Below, piece after piece: positions 1-11,325 of a DNA stretch of 64,000 nucleotides. Both the position numbers and the translations under genes were made by a program. The stretch spans positions 7,107,485 to 7,171,484 of the forward strand of contig SDUX01000002.1 in the NCBI GenBank assembly GCA_008729055.1. Direction: 5' to 3'. Under the pieces are notes generated by a model that was given only the letters and a program-made list of their open reading frames with translations, was not told the DNA's origin and ran no database searches. The DNA comes from Pyropia haitanensis. Its lineage: Eukaryota > Rhodophyta > Bangiophyceae > Bangiales > Bangiaceae. Positions within the stretch are counted from its first letter, which is position 1, and each line of letters begins with the position of its first letter.

Positions 1-434
1 AAGATCAAAAAAAAAGGACCAAACTTGAGGGGACCGCTCCTCGCCGCACGACCGCACCTTGCGCCACCCCGGCCACGCGGCGGGGCGCCCCCCGCTCGCA
101 GCAACCCCACAGCGGCCGGCCGCCCCTGCGTCATGGCGACAGCGCTCTTGTGGCGGCCTTGCGCTCGAGGCAGGGTACCACACCACACGCGTCTCGCTCT
201 CTCTGTTCATACACTGTACTCTCCGGGTTCTCTGCAGACGCTGGTCGAGTCCCCTACCGCGGCTGCTCCAAACGGTGCTACGGCCCGCTGCCGGCCCGGC
301 ACCCTCTGGTCGGCGCGTGTCCTGTCCGACCGCACCCCACCTCTGACCGCCGTCACGTCTGGCTGGCTCGGCGGCTGTCAAACCACCAGTCCCCTGCCGC
401 CCTCAGCCGTTGCTGCCCCCCCCCCCTCGCCCTC

Positions 435-965
435 ATGCAGGCTTTTTACGCTGAGGTGGAGGCCGCCTCGGGCATTAGCCGCGCCGCCCGCGACGCGGCG
501 GTGGGCACCCCCCCCTCCCTCGCCGCGGCGGTCGGCCCGCCCACCCTCCGCGCCCTGTCGGCCGCCTTTTACGCGCGCGTCTTTGCGGCCGACACGCCCG
601 CGGCGTTCCGGGGCCTCTTTGCCAACGTGACCGCCGCGGAGGCGGCCGCCCGCCAGTCGGCCTACCTCATCGAGGCGCTCGGCGGGCCGCCCGTCTTTAC
701 CGCCGCCCGCGGGGCGGCGGCGCTGCTCGGCCGCCACGCGCCCTACGCGGTGGGCGAGGCGGGCGCGGCGGTGTGGCTGCGCCTCATGGCCGACGCGGTG
801 GACGAGGTGGTCGTTGCGGGCCGCGGCGGGGACGACGCGGCGGCGCTCGCGTCGCGGCTGATGGTGTTTTTTCGCTGGACCGCGTGGTACATTGTGCTCG
901 GGCGGGGGCTCGTCAACCCGTGCCGCGTCGTTGGCTACCGCGCCAAGCACGATGGGGGGGCGTGA
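435..965 (+). CDS. Truncated (2/2) haemoglobin, group II-like
   Basis: Haem-binding truncated globin, 176 aa, single exon. The globin core runs from about residue 35 to 150. It contains an AFYARVF B-helix segment with a Tyr near position 46 (candidate B10), the family signature LGGPPVF (82-88), and GRHAPYAV with His101 as candidate proximal haem ligand. Trp114 in VWLRLM corresponds to the conserved group II G8 tryptophan. Group II truncated haemoglobins are usually 120-135 aa in bacteria and longer in plants and algae; here about 35 residues precede the core. The family binds O2 and is linked to NO or O2 chemistry, but the exact role here is inference. The start was chosen as the ATG just before the first globin-like residues. 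An upstream non-homologous open frame continues to position 150, so an extra 5' exon cannot be excluded. No transit peptide is evident. Confidence 0.8.
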   Translation: MQAFYAEVEAASGISRAARDAAVGTPPSLAAAVGPPTLRALSAAFYARVFAADTPAAFRGLFANVTAAEAAARQSAYLIEALGGPPVFTAARGAAALLGRHAPYAVGEAGAAVWLRLMADAVDEVVVAGRGGDDAAALASRLMVFFRWTAWYIVLGRGLVNPCRVVGYRAKHDGGA

Positions 966-1723
966 GCCGGGGGGGGGGCGGACGGGGGTCGTGTGGGAGG
1001 GCGTTGGCGGTGCGGTACGCCCCGAAGCGGGACGGCCGGCTGGCGGGCAGGGGGTGGGGGGTGCGTCGAAGCAGGGTTGGGTGGGCGGGGCGCTGACGTG
1101 GGTGACGCGCGGGGGGACACATGCCCCGGTTGGCCCATGCGCGCCGCCAAACCACCGCTACCCGCTGCCGCGGCACGCTGCGTGGGTGGCCGTGCTCTCT
1201 GGCTGCGGCCGCCCGCTCCGCTCGCGCCAAGACACCTAGGCGGCAGGGGGGGGCGCACGTGGGGCGCGTGGAGCGCAGCGTGGATCGTGTTCAGGGGGGG
1301 GGGCTCTGGCGATGGGAGGCATGGGGGCAGGGGTAGGGCTGGAGGCGGGGGGGGATGCGTCGCAGCGGCGGCTGGCCGCTTGCGACCGCGAAGGCCACAG
1401 CGTGGAGCGCGCACCCCTCCTGTGGGAGCAGACGCCCATGTTCGGGGGGGGGGGGGGGGGGGGTGCCAGCTTGTGCTGTTGCCGCCACCACCCGCCGCCA
1501 CCCATCACGCACCCCGCCCCCCCACAAAGCCCTGGTGACTGCGCACCTCGCCCGAGGCGGGCGGACCAGAAGACGCAAGAAAGAAAAAAAATGAATAGCG
1601 CACGACCCCTCTCCCGTCCCCGCCGTTGCAATGGCGCCAACCGTGCCCGTCGCACGAGGGCGCCCGCCCCTCCATCCCGTCCCCCCGCCCCCCCCCTCCG
1701 GCCGCCCAGCTCCACGCGACCGC
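966..1723. other. Non-coding stretch after the haemoglobin gene
   Basis: Very GC-rich with long G and C runs, for example a G run around 1445-1460. All open frames here are Arg/Pro/Gly shadows. No gene or RNA was recognised. Confidence 0.5.
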
Positions 1724-2803
1724 CTATTGGGTCCAGGCGCGCCCACCCCACCGCCACTGCCCCGACGTGTTGCCCTCCAGCCCCTCCATGCCGTCGACGA
1801 GGTCGTCCGCGTCGGCCCCCCCGCCGGCCAGCCCCCCCAGCGTGTCGCCCTCCCAGCCAGCCCCCGTACCGTCCCCCCGGGGGGCGGCACCACCTCCGCC
1901 CGGCCGCCCCGCCGTCGCCCCCGCCACCCCCGCGGCCCCTCCCCACTCCTCCCCATCGTCACTCTCACTCTCACTCGGCACATACGCGCCCCATACCCAG
2001 CCGCCGCCGGGTGCGTTGGCCGCCGCCGCCGCCGCGCGGGCGCGGGAGCGCGCGCGGCGGGCGGTGAGGAGGCGGCCCAGGTGCGCCCGCAGTGCACGGG
2101 GGGGGGGGCGGCTGCCGCCGCCGCCGCCACCGCGGCCGACGCTGCCGCCGCCGCCGTCGGCCGCCGCGCCCGTCGCGGCCACAGCGGCCGCCACGGCAAC
2201 GCGGGCGTCCTCATCAGCGCCATCCTCCTCGTCCAGCACCTCCTCATCCTCCTCGTCCTCCTCCTCGTCATCTTCCTCCTCCTCCGCCTCTGCCTCAGCT
2301 TCAACCAGGGGGGCGCCGGAGCCGGCCGGCCAGCCCCCGGCGGTGCCGGCCACGCCCGCCGGCGCGCCCGCCGCGGCAGCGGCGACCACGGCGGCGACAG
2401 ACCTCACGGCGGCAGCGTCCGCGGCGGCACCCTCGGGAGGCGGGCTGCCGTCTGGCGCCCACCGCACCAACGGCACCTCCGCCACCGGCGCTGGCGGGGG
2501 TGGCGGCAACGGCCACTGCGAGCGGGGTGGGAGCGTCCACTCCGCACGGGGCGCCGGTGGGGGCACCGCCCCCGCCTCCGCCGCCGTCCCCGCCGCCGGC
2601 GACGCGTCCGCCGCGGCGGCGGCGGTAGTGCCCAGCGGCGGTGGACGCGATGGGGGGGTCTTGTCACATCCCCCAGACGCGGCGCCATACGGGTGAGGGC
2701 GTGGGAGAATGATAGGGACCCCCATGGTGTGAGAAGGGGCAGGTAGATGCGATAGAAAGAGGGGAAAGAGGGAGGGGGAGAGCGAAAGGAAGACGGTACT
2801 CAA
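1724..2803 (-). CDS. Hypothetical acidic, Ala/Gly-rich protein (doubtful)
   Basis: Open frame of 359 codons, not recognised. It has a Pro/Ala-rich N-terminal half and then a strongly acidic block (Glu/Asp run near the middle, encoded by the CTC/CTT-rich stretch at about 2215-2300). A basic helix-like segment reading LRAHLGRLLTARRARSRAR follows, and then a second acidic Ser/Asp patch near the C-terminus. Unlike most frames nearby it is not dominated by Arg/Pro, and the acidic block is unlikely in a random GC-rich frame; that is the only support. The N-terminus is uncertain because the first 40 codons look like non-coding sequence, and an intron near 2690 is possible. It may not be a real gene. 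Confidence 0.3.
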   Translation of the reverse strand: MSTVFLSLSPSLFPLFLSHLPAPSHTMGVPIILPRPHPYGAASGGCDKTPPSRPPPLGTTAAAAADASPAAGTAAEAGAVPPPAPRAEWTLPPRSQWPLPPPPPAPVAEVPLVRWAPDGSPPPEGAAADAAAVRSVAAVVAAAAAGAPAGVAGTAGGWPAGSGAPLVEAEAEAEEEEDDEEEDEEDEEVLDEEDGADEDARVAVAAAVAATGAAADGGGGSVGRGGGGGGSRPPPRALRAHLGRLLTARRARSRARAAAAAANAPGGGWVWGAYVPSESESDDGEEWGGAAGVAGATAGRPGGGGAAPRGDGTGAGWEGDTLGGLAGGGADADDLVDGMEGLEGNTSGQWRWGGRAWTQ

Positions 2804-5800
2804 CGGAGAGGAGGGGGGGGGCGGGGAGCGAGCGGAAATGGTCTACGGGTGGGGGGGGGGGACGAAGGAGGCGGGGCGGGCGGTAACGGTTGAGAGGGGA
2901 CGGAGGAGAGAGGGGCACGGGACCAGGGGCGAGAGAGAGGGGCAACAATGGATGAAGCGATGGAAGATGCTTCGTCGGAGAGCCGTCGGCGCCAAAAAGA
3001 AAAAAAAAAGTGGCGGCAGATGCGCTCGTCGGGACCACCGCGGCGGTGCCCGCAATAACGGACCGTCTGCGCGGAGCAACGGCCGCGGTGCCACCACGAC
3101 CGGGGGGACGCCGTACGCGATCGAACGCGGTCGGCGGTCTGCGACTGCGTGCGTGCTGGCAGGGGGGGGGAGGGGCGTCGCGGGGGAGGGGCACGCGAGG
3201 CGGGGACGGTGACGAGCGCGCCACGGCCGCCACCGTGGCTGTGGCGCGCACAGCGCCCCCCACTCGCGCCTGACGCGGGGCCCCCGACGCCATCCGTGTG
3301 CCCCGCTTCCCGCCGCCACCCGCCGCCCCACCACCCCCCACCCAGACACCGCGGCGGTGGCCGTTGGGCGGCCGTGCGGCGGCGCGGTGCCAGGCGATCG
3401 CGGTTGGTGCCACCGGCGGCGGCGCGGCCGAGGGTGCCCTGCTGGCCACCCACGGGTTCGGGATTCTTTGCCAACCATGGAGTGGGGGAGAGCTGTCGAC
3501 GAGGCCGATTTTTTTGACAAGTTCGGTATGCCGATCGATATTAGTAAATCGTAGTGTACTTCTCATTGTATACTCTGTTTACTACTGAAGTTGTCCGCAA
3601 GCGGTCTGACGGCACCAAATTAAGTGCCGATGCCTTGTCGCCAAGCAGGCTGTGCGCAAGCCCTCCGGACGCGCCGCTACCAGCAGACCAACTCGGTGGT
3701 ACAGCCCCACAGACCAACCCCTGCAGACAAGCACGATAGGTTGCGTCCAGCGCACGAGGCGGCAGCTCGGGTATACAGCATGAAGTGGCTCCGTCGTCCC
3801 AGTCAGAGCGGCGCTTGGTCAGCTGATCGAGCAATGCTCAGAGACAAGCAGCGCTAGGGGCAAGATACCTGCCCTCTTCTCCCCCCTCTTAGCACGCATT
3901 CCTCAATACCTCGCCTTCCTCTTGACATTGCAGGCCACTCCCTCACCACCCTGGGCTCCCCACACCATGCCTTCTCCCAGCGTCTTGGACTGCCTGCGCC
4001 CAGAAAAGGCATCGAGGACCCTCCAGAAGACGACTAAGATGAGGCCGGCTCCTCATGCACGGTGACCATGCAGGACTGGGCTACCATCTTGAAGGACTTC
4101 AGTGTGCGAGCGCTACCTGAATTGGCATTCTGCACCCACTGCTCGCGCAAGATGTGGTCGGGTACCCTTAAGGCGTACTACGACGGCTCTCCGGCTTCCG
4201 GGGCGCCAAGCTCGCATTGCACTTGTTGTTTGGAGGTAGGGTGGATTGCAAGTGGGTCATAGACCTGCGGTCGCTACGAGCTGATGGAGTAAGAATTGCG
4301 TCGGTTAGCGGCCAGCCTTGTGACGCATTTGCGAGGGCCACAGAGTCGTCAGGCATCTGGCTCCTCAGTACGGTGCATTTTTAGTATTTACATCTGTTCC
4401 CTACAAAGGTCTGTACCGAATTACCAATATTGATATCGGAATTCCGATCCGTGATACTCGCTATCCGATCTGTAAACGGTGGGTCTGTTTTGAAAAAAAC
4501 TCGGCAGTGCCAACCTTTGCCCCTCCCTCGCGCGGCTGGAGCGGGAGGACGAGCCCGCGGCCCTTGCAGGCTGTCGGAATATCGGAACGGGCGAGTGGGA
4601 AGGTGTGGCGACGCGTGGCGCGCGCACGGTCGGCGGCCCGTTCTGGGGAGTGGAGTTCAGCCGCCCCACAGTGCTTGCGCAGTCGAGAAATTTGCGAGTT
4701 GATCCGGAGCGTGTTCCATGTTTCGGAGGCCATGTGTTGTTGCCACGTGGCTCATATGTCGAAGACTACTGCCCTTTTTCGTGCATTGCACAGCGCATCA
4801 TGCACAGAAATTGGACTTGTTGTCTCGTTGGGTGTCTGAACTGTGCACTCAGCTTCATATGTAATGATGACCGCAGTTAACTTTTGACATCTGAGAGTTC
4901 AAATCAGTTGCCTATAGAGTCGACTATCTTCGCTCGACCAATAGGGTCGCGTGTGCTGGAGAGGCGGTGTCGTCACCCGCCCCGCGAACAGGCGGTGCGA
5001 GAGAGGGGGCTTTGCAACGAAGGCGGCTCCCGTCCCATGCACACACGAGGGCCCGATTTCATCCTACCAATAGAAGTCGAGGAGGGGACGATGCGTGGTG
5101 TAACTGATGGATGGGGCCGCGAGCTGTCGACCGCTCTGAGCCGCAGCCTGTATGTAGCGGCACACAGCGCTCGGGCTTGAAACAGAATCAGCCAGTAAAA
5201 CCTCTGGGATACACAACTTACAGCTGTTTTTCATCGGTGTCAAGCTTTATGAAAGATTACTTCAAACCTGGGAAAGGTGGACGTCTTTTAGGAGTGTCCT
5301 CAGTTGGTCGGACTTATTTTGGACCGAGAGGGAACTGCTGAGGTCGCACTCGTGTGCTTTCAATTCGTCATGTACGTAAATACTGGTTCTGGTTGAGGTG
5401 ATGCGAGGAGAACACTCGCCGGTTGGGGGCGTCCGCCGGCGGCGGCGGCAGTCCGCCAACAGGTACCAATCTGGTGGCGTCTACCAGCGCCCACAGGCCG
5501 GCGGGGGGCCGCCGGCAAAAGGTGGGTGGGTGTCGGTATCGCTAGCGCCTGGCGTCGGGGGGCAGCCGCTGCCGGCGGGGGTTGCGGTTGGTGGCGCGCC
5601 GCGGCCGCCGCTGCCGGAGAGGCCGCCGCCGGCCGGATGGGGGGAGCTGACTGCCACTGCCAAAGCTCGCGGCGGGGATAGAAATTAGTTGTGGTGGTCG
5701 CCAGCGGCCGCAGGCGGGGCAGCGGTTGCCGGCCGATGGAGGGCGGGAGCCCGTCCCGCTGGCGGCTGGTGGCGGTCGGTGGCGGCCAACAGAGGGTTAG

Positions 5801-6728
5801 GGGATGGCAACGGGCGGAAGTGGATGCGGGTGGGGGGGGGGATGCGATGCCGCGGAGAGCGTCCGCCTGCGTCGGCGGCGGCCGGAGGCGTGGGGAGGGG
5901 CTAGCGGCGGGAGCCAACGGCGGCAGACGAGGGAGCGGGCGCTAGCTGTGGAGTGGTGATCCTGGAGACAGGGGTTGGTTGAATGGGCTGATTGCGGCGT
6001 TGCGGGCTGGTAGAGGGCGGAGGCGGCTGCGAGCGGGGGGCCCTGGGTGCCGGGTGGGGGGTACCTGGCGGCAGACGGTGCGACCCGCGGCCGGGGCGGG
6101 AGGCACCGTCGCCCGCCGGCCGTATCAGCGACCGCTGGGTTGGAGTGCGGCGATGCGCTCCACTATGTACCGGCCGAAGGGCAGAGTCGGCGGCTGCCTC
6201 TCCAGTCAGATGCGGAAGGGGCGGCGGCTGCAAGCAAGAAGGAATCAATAGAAGAGAAAGCTTGATAAGCCCAGCACAACAGCAAAATTATGTACTTCTA
6301 TGAATTATTGACTAGTGTTCTAAACATTTGAAAATGTATCGAAAATGTGGGAGCTCGTCCAGGGCTAATCAAATTTCAGCTAAAGGGTCCTATTCAAAAC
6401 TCAGAACGCGTGTGTGCATGGGACGGGAGCCACGAAGGCGGCCGCAGGGGCGCTGTTGATCCACGTGCCCGTGTCATTATGCACGAGCACCAGCAGACAC
6501 AGACCCTTTCCGCGACAACCAACCTTGCACAGCGGTCAGTCGTACGCGCGCCCGCGCTGTGAACCCACCCGGCCGGCCTGTCCCCTTCCGCCGCTGTGCA
6601 GACAGCTCGCCCACCCTCGCTGCGCAGGCAGTAACCGCGGCCGCTCTTGTCCCCCCTCTCGACACAGCCTCACCCCCATCCCTTCCCCCACGCCCATCCC
6701 CCTTGTGTCCCAGTTGCGTTTTCTGGCC
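2804..6728. other. Gene-poor region upstream of aminotransferase 1
   Basis: GC-rich islands (2.8-3.45 kb and 5.4-6.25 kb) alternate with segments near 50% GC (3.5-5.4 kb and 6.25-6.5 kb). No conserved protein was recognised. The small frame at 4062-4262 has a CxxC-like CTHCSRKMW stretch, but it is short and isolated. The alternation of GC-rich and AT-richer blocks resembles the composition of the foldback element at 50.8-58.2 kb, yet I found no clear inverted repeat here. It may contain degraded mobile DNA. Confidence 0.4.
4938..5071. promoter_or_regulatory. Pair of CCAAT boxes
   Basis: CCAAT occurs at 4938-4942 and 5067-5071 in a moderately AT-rich stretch. The same pentamer recurs upstream of several genes in the window. 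No downstream gene can be assigned, so function is uncertain. Confidence 0.25.
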
Positions 6729-8537
6729 ATGGCGACCACGGCGATGGCGCCGGCCAAGGCGATGACGAGCGTCTTTGCGAGCGTGCCCGAGGCGCCTGCG
6801 GATCCCATCCTGGGCCTCAACGCAGCCTTCCTGGCAGACGAGGCGCCGGAAAAGATCAGCCTGGGCGTCGGTGCGTTCCGCACGAATGAGGGCAAGCCGT
6901 ACGTGCTGCCGGTGGTCAAGCGCGTGGAGCAGCGGCTAGTACGTCTTTTTTTACGTCACCTCGATGTGTTCGTTAGGGGCGGGGAAGGGAGGTCGGAGCT
7001 TGCTGTGCTGCGTCCTAGCCCGGCCGTTGTAGTCCTCCTGGCTGTGCGGTGGTTGCAGGCACCAAGAGCATGGCCAGCTGGAGAGGGCGGTGTGCCCTGC
7101 ACCCCCTGCGGGCGCTCTCTTATTTTGTTTCTGGCTGGGCTCATGACTGACCGCGCGGTCCTGGGCCTGCCACCATTGCCTGTTCCCGCCCTCCCCCCCC
7201 TCTCTGCCCCCCTCTGGATCGTTCAACGCAGGCGGCGGATCCCGCCACCAACCACGAGTACCTGCCCATTGATGGCCTGCCTGCCTTTCAAAAGCTGAGC
7301 GCGGAGCTCATCCTCGGCAAGGACAGCACGGCCATGAAGGAGGGTCGCGTGGTCACGATTCAAGCCCTGTCGGTGCGTTTGTTTGGACTGGCTAGTATGG
7401 CAGGTGAGGGTGGGTGCGGGCGGGGGGTGCGGAGCAGTGGCGTGCCGGCTGTTGCTGTGTTTGGGCATGCTACCGCCCAGAGTGGCTCCGGCCTGTGGTC
7501 CAGAACTAACCGTCCGTTTCCGCGCCCCCCCCCGCCGTGCCGTGCTGTGTCTTTCTTCCCTCTGTGTACCGTTTGTTGTTCTCTGTCTCGTGTGACAGGG
7601 GACGGGTGCCCTGCGGGTGGGTATTACCTTCCTTGGGCGGTTCCTCCGCACGTCGGGTTCGCCACCCGCCGTGTACATCCCGACGCCGACCTGGTCCAAC
7701 CACCGCAACATTGTGCCCGACGCGGGCCTCGGTTCAGCCCGTACGTACCGCTACCTGGACGCGGTCAGCGGAGGGGTAGATCTACCGAGCATGCTCGCAG
7801 ACCTGTCGGACGCGCCCGCGGGGTCCGTCATCATCCTCCACGGCTGCGCGCACAACCCGACGGGCGCGGACCCGAGCCCCGCCCAGTGGGGTGAGATCCT
7901 GGCGGTGGTGCAGTCGCGGCGGCTCATCCCGTTCTTTGACAATGCCTATCAGGGCTTTGCGTCGGGCGACCTCGACGCGGACGCCGCGTCGGTGCGGCTG
8001 TTTGCCGACGCGGGCATTGACATGGTGCTGTCCCAATCGTTTGCCAAGAACATGGGCCTCTATGGCCAGCGCATTGGGGCGCTGTCGGTGGTGCTCGCGG
8101 CGGGCACCCCCGACGTGGCGGCCGCGGCCGTGGCGGTGCGGTCGCAGCTCAAGGCGGTGGTGCGGCCAATGTACTCGTCCCCCCCCGCGCACGGCGCGCG
8201 CATCGCGGTGGGGGTCCTGGGCGACGAGGCCAACTATGCCGAGTGGAAGAAGGAGCTGGCGGGCATGGCCGGCCGCATTGGAGACATGCGCACGGCGCTC
8301 AAGGCCGCGCTCGACGCAAACGGTACGCCGGGGGACTGGGCGCGGATTGTTAACCAGATTGGCATGTTCTCCTACACGGGCTTGTCGGCGCAGCAGGTGG
8401 CGCACCTGCGGAACAAGCACCACATCTACATGACCAGCAACGGGCGGATTAGCATGGCGGGTTTGACCACGTCGACGGTGCAGCGGGTGGCGGACGCGAT
8501 GAAGGATGCTGTGGAAACCGTCGTCAAACAGGAGTAA
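6729..8537 (+). CDS. AAT: Aspartate aminotransferase 1 (PLP-dependent)
   Basis: Interconverts aspartate/2-oxoglutarate and oxaloacetate/glutamate using PLP. Three exons: 6729-6938, 7232-7372 and 7599-8537, giving 429 aa. Donors are GTACGT and GTGCGT; both introns (293 and 226 nt) are phase 0. Class I aminotransferase landmarks: ISLGVGAFR near the N-terminus, [23 protein letters not shown] (Asn about 203), FFDNAYQGF (Asp about 231 and Tyr about 234 contacting PLP), [14 protein letters not shown] with Lys about 267 as the Schiff-base lysine, and GRISMAGL carrying the substrate-carboxylate Arg. Length fits the family (about 400-430). The N-terminus ([10 protein letters not shown]...) is Ala-rich without clear amphipathic Arg spacing, so the protein is probably cytosolic. 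The start is the first ATG in a GCCATGG context. A close paralogue lies at 13.8-15.5 kb with the same intron positions. Confidence 0.95.
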
Positions 8538-9031
8538 GTAGCTTGCTGTTGTCCCCTGTTTTCTTTCCTTCGGTGGGGTAGGGGTTCCGTTTTTGTGCCG
8601 TTTTTCTTTCCGTGTTGTAGTTGTTTTTTGTTTTGTCTCTGTGCGGTTGTAGGCGAGCTTGTAGGGTCTCCCTTGTTGTTTGTGAAGCTTGTTGATGCGC
8701 TTTTCGGTGGGGTGCACGTGGTCTCTGGTCAACACTTCCTTGGTTCCTCTGTGTCTCGGTGCTTTGCTACTCTCCACCGGCCCGCTGACGGGCACACCAC
8801 GCTGTGGTCCGCTTCTCGGCTGTCCCCTCCTGGTTTGCACTTTTTTTGTGTTTGGCCTGTGTGTGGTCGACCGTGGTCTGTTGGAACTCGACACTGCACC
8901 TGGCTCTTGTCCAGTCCATCCCCGTCTGGTGTCAAGTCGCGTCTGTGACTCTACTGCGGGCCTTGCTTGTTCAAAAACACGATCGCGCTGGACTCGACTG
9001 CGGTGACAGAGTGTGGCCACGTGCATCAATG
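8538..9031. other. Convergent 3' intergenic region
   Basis: Lies between the ends of aminotransferase 1 (+) and TenA (-). T-rich on the + strand just after the aminotransferase stop, consistent with 3' UTR sequence. No gene was seen. Confidence 0.5.
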
Positions 9032-10478
9032 TCACGGGCACTGTTTGCGCTTATCCCGCGGTGCTTGTGCAACGGCGGGCGCGTTAGCACGCCGGCTGGC
9101 CCGGCTCCGCCTCCCCCCCCCCCCCCAGGCCTCGTCAAAAAACGCCACCTCCAGCTCCATCGCCCGCCCGTACAGCGCGGCCGCGGCGGCGTCCAGCCCT
9201 GCGCCCTCCCCTCCCCCCATGGCGGCCACCCACTCGTCGAGCGCGGCCTCCGCCTCTGCCGCGGCCGCGTCAAACGGGTCGCCCGCGTAGGCGGCCAGCC
9301 AGGCCGCGTAGGCGGCCACGCCCCCGCCGGGGCGCCCGCCGTCGGCGGCGGCAGCGGCGGTCAACGCCCGCCCGAGGTGTGCGTACAGCCGCATGCACGG
9401 GACGAGGGCGGCTACCGCCGCGGCGGCGGGCACGGCGGCGGCTCCACCCGCGAGGGGGGGCGCGGGAGGGGTGGCGCCGCCGCCGCCGTCGCTGCCGCCG
9501 CCGACAGCGGCCGCCAAAAAGTCCGTGTACGCGGTCGTTGCCGCCGACGGCGGCGGCGGCGGCGACGGGCGGCCAGGCGGCGGCGACGGCGGCGACGATG
9601 ACGGCGGCGGCGGCGGCGGCAGCGCCGCCCGCTCTGCGTCCGCGTCGGCGGCGAGGCGGGTGAGGCGGTCGCGGGTGCGCGCGGGCACCGACGGGGCGGC
9701 CGCCAGGCGTCGGTACGCCGCCGCGTAGGCGGCCAAGAAGTGGGTGTCCTGGGCGGTGAAGGCGCTGCGGGGGAGATGAAGGGGGGTAGGACCGAGAACG
9801 GGGGGGGTGGCCGCATGTGGCGGAGGCGACGGCCATGGGGGGGGCCATTCAAGCGGCACGGGCGGAGGAGGGACGGCGGGAAGGGAGCCGAGGCAATAAA
9901 CAAGGGGCGCACACACGGCGGCGGCGGCAGCGGTGGCGGCGGCCGCCGCGGCCGCGGCGCCCTCGGCGACGGGCCGCAGACGCACAGACAGGAGGGGCCC
10001 CCACAGCGAGGTCGCACAGCGGTCAGGCCTCATCCCGTGGCGGCCCGTACCGGGGCGGTCGCTGCAGCGGCGTCTCCGCAGAATAGAGCCCCGCCCACCA
10101 CCACGAGCGTAGATGCGCCGTCGCCGCTCGCGTGTCCCCCCCCCCCCCCCACACGCCCCGCCCCCCAGAGATACGGGCGCGCGGCAAGCCCCGCACCGGG
10201 ACACGTCCCTCCTCGCGGGCAACCGCCCACGCCACCGGCGCGCGGCTGGCCGGGGGCAGCCGCAGGGTGGGACAAGAACAACAGCAGCGGCGCACGGCCA
10301 CCTACGCAAACCGCTCTCGCGGCAGGGTGCCCGCGGCGAGGGCGGCGAGGAAGGGGTGCCGGCGCAGCGCGGCGACCGTGGGCGCGGCCGCCCGCCACAG
10401 GCGGGCGCTCAGAGGCGGGGTGCCGTCGCCATCGTCGGTGGCGGCGGCGGGGGGGGGGGGGGGGGGGGCAGCGGCCAT
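9032..10478 (-). CDS. tenA: TenA/THI-4 family protein (thiaminase II-like)
   Basis: The TenA family hydrolyses aminopyrimidine thiamine-breakdown products for thiamine salvage. Two exons on the minus strand, 10478-10312 and 9764-9032, give 299 aa. The intron (547 nt) has a GTTTGC donor and CCCCGCAG acceptor, and splicing restores the family segment GTLPRERAFTAQD. Landmarks: LWRAAAP near residue 27, the QD pair at 61-62 followed by THFLAAYAAAY, LVPC with Cys179 at the place of the TenA_C catalytic cysteine, YAAWLAAYAGDPF (about 208-220), and MELEVAFF with Glu261 matching the C-terminal acidic residue. Odd features are a Pro/Ser insert (about 105-128), a Gly/Ala insert (about 143-170) and a basic C-terminal tail, all absent from compact bacterial TenA. 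The start ATG has context GCCGCCATGG, and the frame passes through a 20-base C run. It is divergent from the UQCC6-like gene. Confidence 0.85.
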
Positions 10479-10877
10479 GGCGGCAGCAGAGCCGTGCGGG
10501 CTGCGGGTGCAGGGGCGGGACGAGGCCGCGCAACCCTCAGCCGCTGGAATCAGACACGAGCACCAGGGGGGAAGAAGAAGGTAGGTTGTGTTTCAAGGGA
10601 GAGAAGGGCAAGAACAAGGCTGGCATCGGGCAAGGGCGGGGAGGACGAGCGAACGCGGAGCGGACCCCGAACGCGAGCAACGGGATCAAGCTCGGAAATA
10701 GCGAGGCTACCATTGCAAACTGAGATTGAGGAAACACAAGGAGGAGCTAAACGGAAGACTGAATTAGAATAAGTAGTCTCGCGTGCTCGAGCCGCAGCCA
10801 GTGTCGTAGCGTCGAGCCTGTGCCGTCTCTGCCAACGCTTGGCCTCCCTCGCCGTGGAGGTGGGCGTGGGCGCCACG
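10479..10877. promoter_or_regulatory. Divergent promoter region TenA / UQCC6-like
   Basis: About 400 bp separate the two start codons. It is A-rich compared with its surroundings, for example around 10560-10780. It must hold both promoters if the starts are right. No TATA or CCAAT box stands out. Confidence 0.4.
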
Positions 10878-11325
10878 ATGGCGCCGCCCGCGGCCACCAA
10901 CCAGCTGCGCCGAGCTCGCCTTGGCATCCGAGGATATCTGGTACTCTACGCCGCCGGCCTGGGCTCCATGCTGCTCGGTGGGTCCGTCGTCCACGCGGTT
11001 GCCCAGCCCGACTTGGTATGTTGGGTATTCCGCTCTGTGGGGGCACCGCGCCTCTCCGCCGCCTCCCCGCTGTCGCCCTGCGCTCATTTTTTGCTCTCTC
11101 TGTGGGGTGGTTGCGAAACCCAGTGGCGCCCCTTGTGCTGTTCTTTCTGGGGGGGGTGGGGACCTGACTGTGGCACTTGTGCTCCGCTCGTTTGTGCTTC
11201 GTGTGTGCCTTGGCCCTCGGCCCCGAGTGCAGCGATTACCCGCGGTGGAGGCAGCGGCGGCGTTGCCGTCCGGGTCTGACGATACTACCAGAGACGGTGC
11301 CGAGGGGGCGCGTCCCACGGCCTAG
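10878..11325 (+). CDS. UQCC6: Brawnin/UQCC6-like small mitochondrial protein
   Basis: Small inner-membrane protein of the DUF4516 type; the animal homologue (C12orf73, brawnin) supports respiratory complex III assembly. Two exons, 10878-11015 and 11233-11325, give 76 aa (human about 71). The phase-0 intron (217 nt) has a GTATGT donor and a GTGCAG acceptor. The match is the pattern GYLVLYAAGLGSMLLGGSVVH then PDL: a single hydrophobic segment (about residues 19-39), then the family VVH...PDL signature, then a polar tail (RLPAVEAAAALPSG onward). The tail is more acidic and less Lys-rich than in animals. The ATG at 10878 is the first one downstream of a TTG-only extension. The assignment rests on the short conserved core, so it is probable rather than certain. 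Confidence 0.7.

Noticed and set aside
1724..2803. Resemblance of the acidic frame to APC15
   Set aside because: Only the first few residues and acidity are similar; order and length do not fit.
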